Shown: positions 8,551-16,974 of the stretch, piece by piece
Numbering within the stretch: the stretch's first letter is position 1
Layout: each line of letters starts with the position of its first letter
Position numbers and translations under genes: made by a program
NCBI RefSeq assembly: GCF_015222005.1
Contig: NZ_JADFFL010000010.1
Location: forward strand, 62,001 to 126,000
Direction: 5' to 3'
Length of the DNA stretch: 64,000 bases
Source of the DNA: Mucilaginibacter myungsuensis
GTDB lineage: Bacteria > Bacteroidota > Bacteroidia > Sphingobacteriales > Sphingobacteriaceae
The notes under the pieces: model-generated
What the model was told of the DNA's origin: nothing
Database searches by the model: none
The model's input: the letters and a program-made list of their open reading frames with translations, nothing else

Positions 8551-8979
8551 ATGAAAACTGCATTCAAATTTGCATCAGCATTTGCTATTATATTATCGGC
8601 CACTGTATTTACCGCTAAAGCGCAACAGGTTAACGATGCCGACATTAAAAAGAACGCTGCCCCGGTTACCAACTCGTTAAGTTTCATTACCCGTTTAGAG
8701 CCGGTGACCTACGAGTATAATAAAAGCGATAATAAAAAATTGAACCTGCCCGAGGGTAAACAATATGGCTTTATTGCCAGCGATGCCGAGCAGGTTACAC
8801 CATGGGCTATAAAAACTCAGAACAGCTGGCAAACCATTGGTAAAAACCAGCAAAAGGCAATTACTACGCACGAGGTTGATCTGCAAAAATTAGTGCCGCT
8901 ATTGGTTGGCGCTATCAAAGAGCAGCAGGCCGAGATAGAAAAATTGAAACAAGAGGTAGAAGCTTTAAAGAAAAAGTAA
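8551..8979 (+). CDS. Small secreted protein with a tail-fibre chaperone (S74-like) motif
   Basis: The start is placed at MKTAFKFASA because a signal peptide follows (cleavage near TAKAQ, about residue 24); a longer in-frame reading would add 18 unsupported residues. The 142-residue protein contains FITRLEPVTYEYN, KQYGFIASDAEQV and LQKLVPLLVGAIKEQQAEIE, the pattern of the intramolecular chaperone domain (Peptidase_S74) of phage tail fibres and large bacterial surface proteins. Here it stands almost alone, ending in a short Lys/Glu coiled coil. The first 9 bases after the stop lead to a terminator at 9005. The role is unknown. Confidence 0.8.
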   Translation: MKTAFKFASAFAIILSATVFTAKAQQVNDADIKKNAAPVTNSLSFITRLEPVTYEYNKSDNKKLNLPEGKQYGFIASDAEQVTPWAIKTQNSWQTIGKNQQKAITTHEVDLQKLVPLLVGAIKEQQAEIEKLKQEVEALKKK

Positions 8980-9004
8980 AAGAGTTGAACCTTAGATGTG
9001 AGAA

Positions 9005-9042
9005 GAGCGACGTGGCCCGAAAAGGCGCGTCGCTTTTTTTTT
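9005..9042 (+). terminator. Rho-independent terminator
   Basis: The stem AGCGACG (9006-9012) pairs with CGTCGCT (9028-9034), followed by a run of nine T. It terminates the small S74-like gene. Confidence 0.8.
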
Positions 9043-9102
9043 GATACCAATATCGTTACCTAAACTTTACCAGGATACAGATCTGATATTGCGTTGCATT
9101 TG

Positions 9103-9110
9103 TACTTTTG
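9103..9110 (+). promoter_or_regulatory. Bacteroidota -7 promoter box
   Basis: TACTTTTG matches the TAnnTTTG -7 consensus of the Bacteroidota housekeeping sigma factor. A loose -33 element (TCTG near 9082) is about 18 bp upstream. Transcription would begin near 9116, just before a strong hairpin. Confidence 0.5.
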
Positions 9111-9115
9111 CCGGC

Positions 9116-9254
9116 CGTGAAAAACCGAAAGTTTATAAAAAAGTAAAGCCCCTGATGGGCAGGGGCCTTTACTAACCAATTATAAACCTAAATTATGAGA
9201 AGACGTTTTAATGTGTGTTTCTTAAAACGGTGTAAAAGTAACACTTTGTTTTGA
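9116..9254 (+). ncRNA. Candidate leader RNA: GC hairpin plus 19-codon ORF
   Basis: The hairpin at 9142-9173 pairs AGTAAAGCCCCTG with CAGGGGCCTTTACT (one bulge). It is followed by AACCAATTATAAACCTAAA and an ATG at 9195 that opens a 19-residue, Arg/Lys/Cys-rich reading frame (MRRRFNVCFLKRCKSNTLF, stop at 9252-9254). The order promoter box, hairpin, conserved-looking linker and short ORF recalls leader or attenuator elements I believe recur in Sphingobacteriaceae. It could be an independent small RNA, since about 300 AT-rich bases separate it from the MFS gene. Confidence 0.4.
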
Positions 9255-9557
9255 TATCTGTTAAACTTTTTTCAATTTTTCTTTAAAAAGTTTGTCATTG
9301 TTGTATCAAAAAACAAAAACCGTTCAAAAAACTACTTTTTTTATCCATCATTGCGATGTGATGGAACAAATGTAAAAACATTTATTAACAAAACATTAAA
9401 AAATTACTAAAAGTTTTAAAATAGTTGTAAAAACTACTCGAAAACGCATTTGTAAATGCACTTAAATGCATTTATGCAGTGGTAAATATATTGTTAGAGT
9501 ACTTTTTGGTGAAATTTTTGGGTAAAATCATCAAAAATTTAGAGAAATATCAAGAAT
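9255..9557. other. AT-rich non-coding stretch upstream of the MFS gene
   Basis: About 300 bases with long A and T runs (for example around 9290-9450). I see no ORF, stable hairpin or clear -33/-7 pair. It probably holds the promoter of the MFS gene. Confidence 0.5.
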
Positions 9558-10757
9558 ATGTCTAATTCGACAGTGAAAGTGCCGCTCACCTCGGCTATTT
9601 TATGGATAATGACCCTTATAACAGCCATTGTAGTAGCAAATATCTACTATAATCAGCCTTTGCTGGGCGATATTGCCATTTCTTTCGGTATAAATAGTGC
9701 GAAAGTAGGTCAGGTTGCCGTTTTTACGCAGATCGGTTACGCTTTAGGGCTATTATTGATCGTCCCGCTGGGCGATATGTTCGAGCGGAGACAATTAATG
9801 CTTACAGATCTAGTATTTGTGATCATTTCGTTACTGGTAGCAGCATCTGCATCCAATATTTATGTACTGTTAGTGGCCAGTTTGTTTGTAGGTATCACGT
9901 CGGTCATCCCGCAATTGCTCATCCCTATGGCGGCTCATTTGGCCGAACCGCACGAACGCGGTAAAAAGATAGGTTTTGTAATGAGCGGCTTGTTGGTCGG
10001 CATCCTGGCATCGCGCACGGTCAGCGGTTTTGTAGGCGAGCATTTTGGCTGGAGGGCTATGTTCTATGCCGCCGCCGGTATGATGTTGATCATTTGGCTG
10101 CTGATCTATTTTGTATTACCAAAGGTAGAGGCCGACTATACCGGTAAATATAAAGATCTGATGCTGTCGTTGATAGAATTGGTCCGCAAGGAACCTGCCT
10201 TACGGGTAGCCTCATTACGCGGAGCCTTATGTTTTGCCTGTTTCAGCGCGTTTTGGACCACGCTGGTGTTCCTACTGAAAACTAACTTCAATTTAGGGGC
10301 CGATGTAGCCGGCGGCTTCGGCATATTGGGTGTGCTGGGGGCAGTCGCTGCAGGCATGATGGGCCGGCTGACCGATAAGATGGATGCCTATAAGCTATCA
10401 GCCTTTACTATCATATTATTAATAGCCTCTTTCGGCTTGTTTGCCATCTCGGGCAACAGCCTCATATTATTAGGCATCGGCGTTGTTTTGATGGATGTTG
10501 GCGTGCAGGCCACACACATCACCAATCAGGCTATTATATTCTCGTTAAACCCGGCTGCACGCAATAGGGTCAACACAGTTTATATGACCACTTACTTTGT
10601 TGGCGGTTCGGCAGGGACATTTTTGGCTACCCTCGCTTGGGAGCATTACCAATGGGCGGGCGTATGTATTATCGGGCTATGTTTATCTACTGCCGCTTTG
10701 CTGGTGCACCTGGCCAGTCGCAAGACCATGCGGCTGCACAGGCAAACTGTAGGGTGA
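9558..10757 (+). CDS. MFS transporter (drug/metabolite efflux type)
   Basis: The 399-residue inner-membrane protein has twelve predicted helices. Major facilitator motif A appears as LGDMFERRQLML after helix 2 and, weakly, as MGRLTDKMDAYK in the second half. The early IYYNQPLLGDIA sequence is typical of the YgaY-like efflux subgroup. The substrate cannot be read from sequence. It stands alone, with a long AT-rich leader upstream and a terminator at 10821. Confidence 0.9.
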   Translation: MSNSTVKVPLTSAILWIMTLITAIVVANIYYNQPLLGDIAISFGINSAKVGQVAVFTQIGYALGLLLIVPLGDMFERRQLMLTDLVFVIISLLVAASASNIYVLLVASLFVGITSVIPQLLIPMAAHLAEPHERGKKIGFVMSGLLVGILASRTVSGFVGEHFGWRAMFYAAAGMMLIIWLLIYFVLPKVEADYTGKYKDLMLSLIELVRKEPALRVASLRGALCFACFSAFWTTLVFLLKTNFNLGADVAGGFGILGVLGAVAAGMMGRLTDKMDAYKLSAFTIILLIASFGLFAISGNSLILLGIGVVLMDVGVQATHITNQAIIFSLNPAARNRVNTVYMTTYFVGGSAGTFLATLAWEHYQWAGVCIIGLCLSTAALLVHLASRKTMRLHRQTVG

Positions 10758-10820
10758 GTTGACCGATAAATAAAACACAGTGTATATTTTATTGTAAGCC
10801 TTGTGTCATCCGCAGTATAC

Positions 10821-10852
10821 AAAACAGCCTCAACACGCTGTTTTTTATTTTT
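10821..10852 (+). terminator. Rho-independent terminator after the MFS gene
   Basis: The hairpin AAACAGC-CTCAACAC-GCTGTTT is followed by a T-rich tail (TTTATTTTT). Confidence 0.7.
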
Positions 10853-10946
10853 GCAAGACACGTAAATGACAATTTTTTATCAAAAACTCAAAGTTTGGCA
10901 CTGATATGGTATATAGTTTACCACATCAGCAATAAAATACTGAAAA

Positions 10947-11132
10947 ATGATAGTCGCTAACAACCATACAGATCCCGAGGAAGAAAAAGAATGGGAAGAC
11001 CCCGCTCATCCGTTGGAGGCTTCTGATGCCCGCGACAGAGAGCAATTGGAACGCCAGCATGAAGAGGCCAAGCGCCGCAAGGACAACCTCACTGAGACCG
11101 ACCACATTGACAAAGAGAAAGAAGACGAGTAG
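10947..11132 (+). CDS. Small, highly charged hydrophilic protein
   Basis: The 61-residue ORF is almost entirely Glu, Asp, Lys, Arg and His, with no hydrophobic core (DPEEEKEWEDPAHPLEASDA near the start and HIDKEKEDE at the end), as in small intrinsically disordered or stress-linked proteins. It precedes two very small ORFs on the same strand and could be the first gene of a mini-operon ending at the terminator at 11579. No family is recognised. Confidence 0.55.
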   Translation: MIVANNHTDPEEEKEWEDPAHPLEASDARDREQLERQHEEAKRRKDNLTETDHIDKEKEDE

Positions 11133-11168
11133 TTAACACAACATACATTCAACAAAGACATTACCACT

Positions 11169-11330
11169 ATGAAAACGCCAACCACATCGACCGTAGATAA
11201 ATTACTTAACCGCTTTGATAAAGAGTTACGCAAACTATTGCTGACCGACCTATCAGCCAACCGCAACACCAAAGCCAATTTGGTTAGTGCTATCCAAAAC
11301 AAATTAACCCCAAGCTTAAAAGCTGCCTAA
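11169..11330 (+). CDS. 53-residue helical small protein, paralogue of the next ORF
   Basis: The ATG at 11169 opens a 53-residue frame: a short Thr/Ser-rich start, then STVDKLLNRFDKELRKLLL and a polar tail ending LTPSLKAA. The pattern KL(L/V)xxFDxxLxxxLxxDL is shared with the ORF at 11373, suggesting a duplicated amphipathic-helix protein. It lies 36 bp after the charged 61-residue ORF. Function unknown. Confidence 0.5.
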   Translation: MKTPTTSTVDKLLNRFDKELRKLLLTDLSANRNTKANLVSAIQNKLTPSLKAA

Positions 11331-11372
11331 TTATACATTTTTCAACACAAAACTATTAACACACATTTACCT

Positions 11373-11525
11373 ATGAAAAGCGCAAACAGAAAACCGGCCC
11401 CAAGCAAATTAGTTGCAAAGTTCGATGCCATATTAATGGAAATTTTAAGGGAAGACCTGAAAGCCTTCCGCGCTAACAACCCTGCCATACGTAAGGTAGG
11501 TGAGCAACACCTGCTTGCCGCCTGA
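11373..11525 (+). CDS. 50-residue helical small protein, paralogue of the previous ORF
   Basis: The ATG at 11373 opens a 50-residue frame containing SKLVAKFDAILMEILREDLK and a C-terminus HLLAA. It aligns with the ORF at 11169 over its first 35 residues (KL, FD, L..L and DL kept). Both follow the sequence CTATG or CCTATG after an A/C-rich leader. A terminator follows 54 bp downstream, consistent with a short transcription unit. Confidence 0.5.
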   Translation: MKSANRKPAPSKLVAKFDAILMEILREDLKAFRANNPAIRKVGEQHLLAA

Positions 11526-11578
11526 TCCACATACATCTACCTGTAAATACATTTACTACTACCTATTGAAAAATCGGT

Positions 11579-11613
11579 AAGGCCTTCTGTTAAAGAGGGC
11601 CTTATTTATTTTG
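11579..11613 (+). terminator. Terminator after the small-ORF cluster
   Basis: AAGGCCTTC pairs with GAGGGCCTT across an 8-nt loop, followed by ATTTATTTT. Confidence 0.65.
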
Positions 11614-11861
11614 TGGTGAGTTCAAGATAAGTAAATGAACGCCCCTGTTTCCATCGCTACCGGCAGCCCCGCTCTACACTGCAAGTCCGCACTGCGCTAT
11701 GCTCCGTTTACGGGCTTTCCGTTCCGATCGGGTTTATGTTGAACGGTTCGTAGCATCTATGTGCTGTTCTGATATTAGTAGCCTCACCGGCCATTTACCA
11801 ATACCACAATTATAATTATCTTTAACCGGGCCCCGGCTGTCATTAAACCCACTACATCATC

Positions 11862-13676
11862 GTGAAAAGATTCATACCACTGCTTTCGATCCTTTTGACC
11901 GCTTTAACAATCCTGTCTGCAACGACCGTTAACGCCCAAATACCCAAACTCCCCACCCAGTGGACCGACCAGGCCATGAAGGCTTCCCTGCCATTCCCCG
12001 AATACCCGCGCCCGCAATTGGTGCGTAAGGATTGGCTTAACCTAAATGGCAAATGGGACTACATGGGAGGGAAGGACGTAGCAAGCGCAATGGATCCAGC
12101 CAAACCGGCCGAATTATCGGGCTCCGATAAGATACTCGTACCTTACTGTCCCGAGTCGGTGATATCGGGTATCGAGCGTAAGCAGGAGATCAATATGTGG
12201 TACCGTCGCACTTTCGAGGTGCCGTCGGGATGGAAGGATAAGGACGTGATCATCCACTTTGATGCTGTGGATCATGATGCTACCGTATTTGTGAACGGCC
12301 AAAAAGCAGGCAAACATGCCGGTGGATACGATGGCTTCAGTTTCAATATCAGCTCATTGTTAAAGCCGGGTGCTAATACATTGGTGGTTGCCGCTTACGA
12401 CCCTAACGATGGTCGCGCACCGTCGGGTAAGAATGGTCCGCGTGGAGATTATACCTACACATCAGGCATTTGGCAATCAGTTTGGCTGGAGCCGGTGAGC
12501 AAGACCTATATCGAAAACATCCGCTTAACGCCTGATGTACCCAACAGCCGTTTAAAGGTTACGGTCAAAGCCGCCGGTGGTCAGGTCATTGCCAAGGTAC
12601 TGGACGGAAAAAAGAGCGTATCAGAAGTAACAGGCAATGCCAGTACCGAATTCTATATCCCAATTAAAGATGCCAAACTGTGGTCTCCGGATGCGCCGTT
12701 CCTGTATGATCTGAAACTGTCATTACGCGATAATAGCGGCGCGGTGACTGACGAGGTGACCAGCTACTTCGGCATGCGCGAAGTTGGCTTGGGTAAAGTC
12801 AACGGCGTGGTCCGGCCGTTGCTAAACGGCAAATTTCTGATGCAGGTAGGTTTGCTGGATCAGGGCTACTGGCCCGATGGCATCCTGACCGCACCGACAG
12901 ACGCGGGCTTGAAATTCGACGTAGAATTTACCAAACGGGCCGGTTTTAACATGATCCGCAAACACATGAAGACCGAGCCTAAGCGCTTTTACTACTGGGC
13001 CGATAAACTGGGCATTATGATCTGGCAGGATATGCCGGCCATTTGGTACCAGAACCAGGATACCGCTAAAGTACGTACCGTGTTCCGCAAGGAGCTGAAG
13101 GCGGTGATGGACGATAACTACAATTCGCCCTGCATTACTACTTGGGTGCCCTTTAACGAGAACTGGGGCGCGTTCGACGTGAAAGAGATCACCGACTGGG
13201 TGAAAAAATACGACCCCACCAGACTGGTGAACGGTAACTCAGGCTTTAACAACAATCCCGGCTACCAAAAGGCGCTCGGGGATCCCGGCAACGGCGACTA
13301 TGTGGATACGCATATTTACATAGGCCCCAACGATGCATCAAAGCCGGATGGTAAGCGTGCTGCATCTTTGGGTGAGTACGGTGGCATAGGCCTTTTCGTG
13401 CGGGGGCACATGTGGCCGGTAGAGAATAATGCCTACGGTTACGAGCCTACCAAAACTGCCCTGAGCGATCGCTATGTATTACTGATGGATCAGGTAGAGC
13501 AACTGATGAAGTACCACGGCCTGAGCGTAGCCGTGTACACCCAAACCACCGATGTAGAGCACGAGATAAACGGCCTGCTCACTTACGATCGCGCGTTCGA
13601 GAAAATGGATGTAGAGAAGGTTCGTCAGGTCAATCAGGCGGTCATCCAGTCTGGTAAGGCGTTAAACGATAAATAG
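11862..13676 (+). CDS. Secreted glycoside hydrolase family 2 enzyme
   Basis: The 604-residue protein has a signal peptide (cleavage near TVNAQ, about residue 28), a GH2 sugar-binding jelly roll (about 50-205, with NMWYRRTFEVP), an Ig-like sandwich (about 210-305, SPDAPFLYDLKLSL) and a TIM barrel. The proton donor is Glu433 in VPFNENWG and the probable nucleophile Glu505 in SLGEYGG. The family hydrolyses beta-galactosides, glucuronides or mannosides in the periplasm or outside; the substrate is not determinable here. It lacks the extra C-terminal domains of large LacZ proteins. The start overlaps no other gene. Confidence 0.9.
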   Translation: MKRFIPLLSILLTALTILSATTVNAQIPKLPTQWTDQAMKASLPFPEYPRPQLVRKDWLNLNGKWDYMGGKDVASAMDPAKPAELSGSDKILVPYCPESVISGIERKQEINMWYRRTFEVPSGWKDKDVIIHFDAVDHDATVFVNGQKAGKHAGGYDGFSFNISSLLKPGANTLVVAAYDPNDGRAPSGKNGPRGDYTYTSGIWQSVWLEPVSKTYIENIRLTPDVPNSRLKVTVKAAGGQVIAKVLDGKKSVSEVTGNASTEFYIPIKDAKLWSPDAPFLYDLKLSLRDNSGAVTDEVTSYFGMREVGLGKVNGVVRPLLNGKFLMQVGLLDQGYWPDGILTAPTDAGLKFDVEFTKRAGFNMIRKHMKTEPKRFYYWADKLGIMIWQDMPAIWYQNQDTAKVRTVFRKELKAVMDDNYNSPCITTWVPFNENWGAFDVKEITDWVKKYDPTRLVNGNSGFNNNPGYQKALGDPGNGDYVDTHIYIGPNDASKPDGKRAASLGEYGGIGLFVRGHMWPVENNAYGYEPTKTALSDRYVLLMDQVEQLMKYHGLSVAVYTQTTDVEHEINGLLTYDRAFEKMDVEKVRQVNQAVIQSGKALNDK

Positions 13677-14007
13677 CGGTCCGTACGCTCACAGCGTTCA
13701 TGTTCACGCGTGAACATGAGGTAGGCGACAAATGTAACTAATTGATAGTCAGTAGTGAAAAACTTTATCGTGAACAAGGTTTTGGTGAATTTTTAGGCTG
13801 TTTATTGATGTAACTAATTGTTTATTAGTGTTTTGTATACTGTTCACGGCGAATTTTGTCCCGATCAAAATCGTGAACGATCATTCAGCGGCTTTTTTTT
13901 TGCCCGTCCATGACGCAGCTTTACACGAAAAGTTAGTTAAACATCTCGCAAAAAAATTTAATTCTATTGCATTGCCGATGGTATTTTAGTGTCAAGCTAA
14001 AATACCA
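13677..14007. promoter_or_regulatory. Intergenic cluster of GTGAAC/GTTCAC palindromes and direct repeats
   Basis: This 331-bp region between convergent genes contains a 22-bp perfect palindrome at 13698-13719 (half-site TCATGTTCACG), further GTGAAC or GTTCAC words at 13770, 13841 and 13873, and two copies of ATGTAACTAATTG (near 13732 and 13808). Palindromes with a central CG resemble LacI-family operators, but there is no downstream gene start nearby. A T-run near 13892 may belong to a GH2 terminator. Confidence 0.45.
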
Positions 14008-15330
14008 TCATCGTATATAGCCCTCTACCTTATCGATATGTCCTCTCACGGTCCACCCGCTGATATTACCTTTAACATTTATAATATCGTAACCGGCGTC
14101 ATGTAAAACAGTCTTACGGTTGTCAATAATTTTATTTCGGCGGATAGTTGTTTGGGTACAGTTGCTAACTTCTACGATCCTGCCACTATAGTTACTCCTA
14201 TCGATATCGCAATTTGTAAACGAGTTATTAATTAACGAAAGACCATCTACCTGCGCCACATAGCACCCATTTACATAAGAGCTATGTATTATATTGTTCT
14301 CGATCTTTATGTTCCTAAGCCGGGTATCGGGATTGTTGATCAGATCGTCTTTATCGTTAACACCAACAAAAATAGCGGATCGACCGCTGGTCAACTGCCC
14401 GTTATTGATAAAGGTCTTTTTTAATATAGTTTGTTTCCCTCCATTATAAGACAATTGATTGTATAAGATCGAAACCTTATTTACACGTGCGGTACCTCCG
14501 GGAAATAGCTTTTCAGAATTAAAGACAGCAATGCCAGAATTAACAGTATTAGTGATCTTATTATAGCTTATTACCACATCAGCGCAACCGATAGAAGAGA
14601 AGCCCTGGTACGCATTTTTAACGGTATTACCGGTGATAGTGGCATGGCCCGCCTGGGCATATCCTTGGTTTTGTAGAACTGTTTTCTGTTCGTTTATGCC
14701 ATAATCATGAATGGACATCGCATCGTCCTTTATATTTTCTAAGTGATTACCCGAGTAAATAAGCTTTGCTGAATAGTGGGCGTAAATGCCGTCACGGAAA
14801 CAATCTGATATATGATTATTCTTAATAGCAGCATTTGTCACCGCTATCATGCTTATGCCCATTTGCCCCGACCCTTTAATAGTTACGCTTTGAACTTTTA
14901 AATTTTTTATGTTTACGAAAGTAAATACGTGGTCCTCGGCGTTTTTACTTTCTTCAACGGGCATTTTATTGCGACCCCATGTCCCACCATTAATGCTGAT
15001 ATTTTGGCCGTTAATAAAAGCCAGTAACCCCTTGGTATCGCTAAAGTTTTTTATGATCGCGTTTTGGGCAATTATAGTTTTGTTACTGATGCCGCTGAAC
15101 TTTACCTGCCCAATTATCTTATAAACACCCTTTGGTATGTAAATGATATTACCTGTGTTGATAGCTCGCACAAAGGCGCGGGTATCATCGTGCGTCCCGT
15201 TGCCAATTGCTCCAAAATCTTTTATGTTAACACTTTTGCTATAAGCGATCGACTGTAGAAATATTAATGGAAACAATAACACAAGTCTGGTAAGGCTGCT
15301 GGTGTTTGGGTTTTTCTTTTTCATTATCAA
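14008..15330 (-). CDS. Secreted right-handed beta-helix (pectate-lyase-superfamily) protein
   Basis: The 440-residue protein has a signal peptide (about residues 3-30) and the typical opening VNIKDFGAIGNGTHDDTRAF of the pectate-lyase_3/GH28-like superfamily, followed by many beta-helix coils of the type ITGNTVKNAYQGFSSIG and IKNNHISDCFRDGI. Such proteins act as lyases, hydrolases or epimerases on uronic-acid or other polysaccharides. Catalytic residues are not obvious, so the activity is open. It is transcribed alone, convergent to the GH2 gene. Confidence 0.8.
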   Translation of the reverse strand: MIMKKKNPNTSSLTRLVLLFPLIFLQSIAYSKSVNIKDFGAIGNGTHDDTRAFVRAINTGNIIYIPKGVYKIIGQVKFSGISNKTIIAQNAIIKNFSDTKGLLAFINGQNISINGGTWGRNKMPVEESKNAEDHVFTFVNIKNLKVQSVTIKGSGQMGISMIAVTNAAIKNNHISDCFRDGIYAHYSAKLIYSGNHLENIKDDAMSIHDYGINEQKTVLQNQGYAQAGHATITGNTVKNAYQGFSSIGCADVVISYNKITNTVNSGIAVFNSEKLFPGGTARVNKVSILYNQLSYNGGKQTILKKTFINNGQLTSGRSAIFVGVNDKDDLINNPDTRLRNIKIENNIIHSSYVNGCYVAQVDGLSLINNSFTNCDIDRSNYSGRIVEVSNCTQTTIRRNKIIDNRKTVLHDAGYDIINVKGNISGWTVRGHIDKVEGYIR

Positions 15331-15523
15331 AATATTATCCGCCCGTCTGCTCTCTCGCGAAGAAAATTGAATGCTACCTCTTCGTCTATTCCGGTTAAAC
15401 TCCTTCGTTTACATCAAGATACTTAATATTATTCGCAGAGTGCACAAAGAAATTTGCGCACGTGCTCAGGCAAAGATATATCAATTCCACTTCCGTCACC
15501 CCAACCTCATAAAATACAATAAC

Positions 15524-15568
15524 GGAACGTTTGTTCCGATTTGTATCTATATTTGGAACGTTCATTCT
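15524..15568 (+). promoter_or_regulatory. Twin operator-like sites around a -7 box upstream of the SDR gene
   Basis: GGAACGTTTGTTCC (15524-15537, within the perfect inverted repeat CGGAAC-GTTT-GTTCCG) and GGAACGTTCATTCT (15555-15568) are 31 bp apart, about three helical turns. Between them is TATATTTG (15548-15555), which fits the TAnnTTTG -7 box. The nearby TetR gene suggests a self-contained repressor/operator system controlling the SDR gene. Confidence 0.6.
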
Positions 15569-15593
15569 GTTATAAACATGAACGTCAAAAAAA

Positions 15594-16343
15594 ATGAAAA
15601 AATTACAAGATAAAGTAGCGGTAGTTACAGGTGCATCAAAAGGTATTGGTGCCGCCATTGCAAAAAGTTTGGCTGTCGAAGGTGCTTCGGTAGTAGTTAA
15701 TTACGCATCGTCAAAAGCAGGTGCTGATAAAGTGGTGGCTGATATTGTTGCAGCCGGTGGCAAGGCCGTTGCCGTACAGGCCGACGTTTCTAAAACAGCC
15801 GATGTTGACCGTTTATTTGCCGAGACCACTGCAGCCTTTGGCGAGGTGGATGTGTTGGTGAACAACGCCGGTGTGTATGAATTTGGCGCGATAGAAGTTA
15901 TTAATGAGGAGCATTTTAACCGTCAGTTCAACACCAACGTGTTAGGCTTGCTACTGACTACCCAGGGCGCGGTTAAAAGCTTTGGCGATAGGGGCGGGAG
16001 TATCATCAACATCAGTTCTACCGTTACTAAGATCACGCCTCCGGGCAGCGCGGTTTACACAGCAAGTAAAGCAGCGGTAGATGCTATCACCGAAGTATTG
16101 TCTAAAGAGTTAGGCCCCAAAGGCATCCGTGTAAATGCCATCAACCCAGGCATGGTCGAGACCGAAGGTACGCACACTGCCGGTTTCATTGGCAGCGATT
16201 TTCAAAAACAGATAGAGACCCAAGTTCCGCTTGGCCGTATCGGTCAGCCAGATGATATTGCGCCGATAGCGGTGTTCCTGGCCTCTAACGATTCGGCCTG
16301 GTTAACCGGCGAGATACTGATAGCCAGCGGCGGTCATCGTTAA
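15594..16343 (+). CDS. SDR-family NAD(P)-dependent oxidoreductase
   Basis: The 249-residue cytosolic enzyme has the classical short-chain dehydrogenase layout: cofactor motif TGASKGIG (about residues 13-20), NNAG (about 90-93), catalytic Ser in INISS, YxxxK in YTASK, and NPGMVETEGTH after it. It resembles FabG/glucose-1-dehydrogenase-type SDRs; the substrate is unknown. Operator-like repeats lie just upstream and a TetR-family regulator follows 52 bp downstream, so it is probably an inducible detoxification or redox enzyme. Confidence 0.93.
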   Translation: MKKLQDKVAVVTGASKGIGAAIAKSLAVEGASVVVNYASSKAGADKVVADIVAAGGKAVAVQADVSKTADVDRLFAETTAAFGEVDVLVNNAGVYEFGAIEVINEEHFNRQFNTNVLGLLLTTQGAVKSFGDRGGSIINISSTVTKITPPGSAVYTASKAAVDAITEVLSKELGPKGIRVNAINPGMVETEGTHTAGFIGSDFQKQIETQVPLGRIGQPDDIAPIAVFLASNDSAWLTGEILIASGGHR

Positions 16344-16367
16344 GATGTCGGTTAAAAACATTAAATT

Positions 16368-16388
16368 GCCCGCCTAAAGCGGGCTTTA
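16368..16388 (+). terminator. Short hairpin between the SDR and TetR genes
   Basis: GCCCGC-CTAAA-GCGGGC followed by TTTACC ends 11 bp before the TetR ATG. It may be a weak terminator or attenuator that lowers regulator expression. Confidence 0.5.
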
Positions 16389-16395
16389 CCCATTT

Positions 16396-16974
16396 ATGGC
16401 CAGAACAAAGGATTTTGACGAGAACGAGGTTTTAAAAAAGGCAGTATGCCTTTTTTGGGACAAAGGCTACAATGGCACCTCCATGCAGGATCTGGTGGAT
16501 GGCCTTGGCATCAGCCGTTCCAGCTTGTACGATACCTTTGGCGATAAGCACCAGCTATACCTTAAAGCGTTGGACAGTTACCGCCAGGGATACGGAAGCC
16601 AGTTATGCGCCCTCACCAGTTCGGCCCCATCATCGCGCCAGGCAATACGCGACCTATTGGATCTGGTTGTGAACGACCTGCTGAACGACGAGCAACGCAA
16701 AGGCTGCTTTATGGTTAACGCCGGTATAGAACTGGCCAGTCACGATAAACAGGTTAACCAATTGGTCTGCGATACCGAGAACCAGTTGGAACAAGCCTTC
16801 CTGAAAGTGATCCGCCAGGGGCAGGAGAACGGCCAGATCGCCAATGATAAAGACCCGCTGGCCCTGACCCGTTTCCTTAACAACACGGTAAAAGGCCTGC
16901 AAGTATCGGCCCGGTCAACTACCGAGCGTAGTTACTTTGAACAGATCGTAGAGATGGCGATGATGGTGTTGTAG
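16396..16974 (+). CDS. TetR/AcrR-family transcriptional regulator
   Basis: The 192-residue protein has an N-terminal TetR helix-turn-helix (about residues 8-55: LFWDKGYNGTSMQDLVDGLG, then SRSSLYDTFGDK) and a C-terminal ligand-binding helical domain with the TetR_C segment GCFMVNAGIELA. It probably represses the upstream SDR gene, and perhaps itself, through the GGAACGTT sites at 15524-15568. Confidence 0.93.
   Translation: MARTKDFDENEVLKKAVCLFWDKGYNGTSMQDLVDGLGISRSSLYDTFGDKHQLYLKALDSYRQGYGSQLCALTSSAPSSRQAIRDLLDLVVNDLLNDEQRKGCFMVNAGIELASHDKQVNQLVCDTENQLEQAFLKVIRQGQENGQIANDKDPLALTRFLNNTVKGLQVSARSTTERSYFEQIVEMAMMVL

Noticed and set aside
11614..11861. GC-rich stretch upstream of the GH2 gene considered as an RNA gene
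   Set aside because: No cloverleaf or convincing stem could be drawn and there is no promoter box; it is left unassigned.
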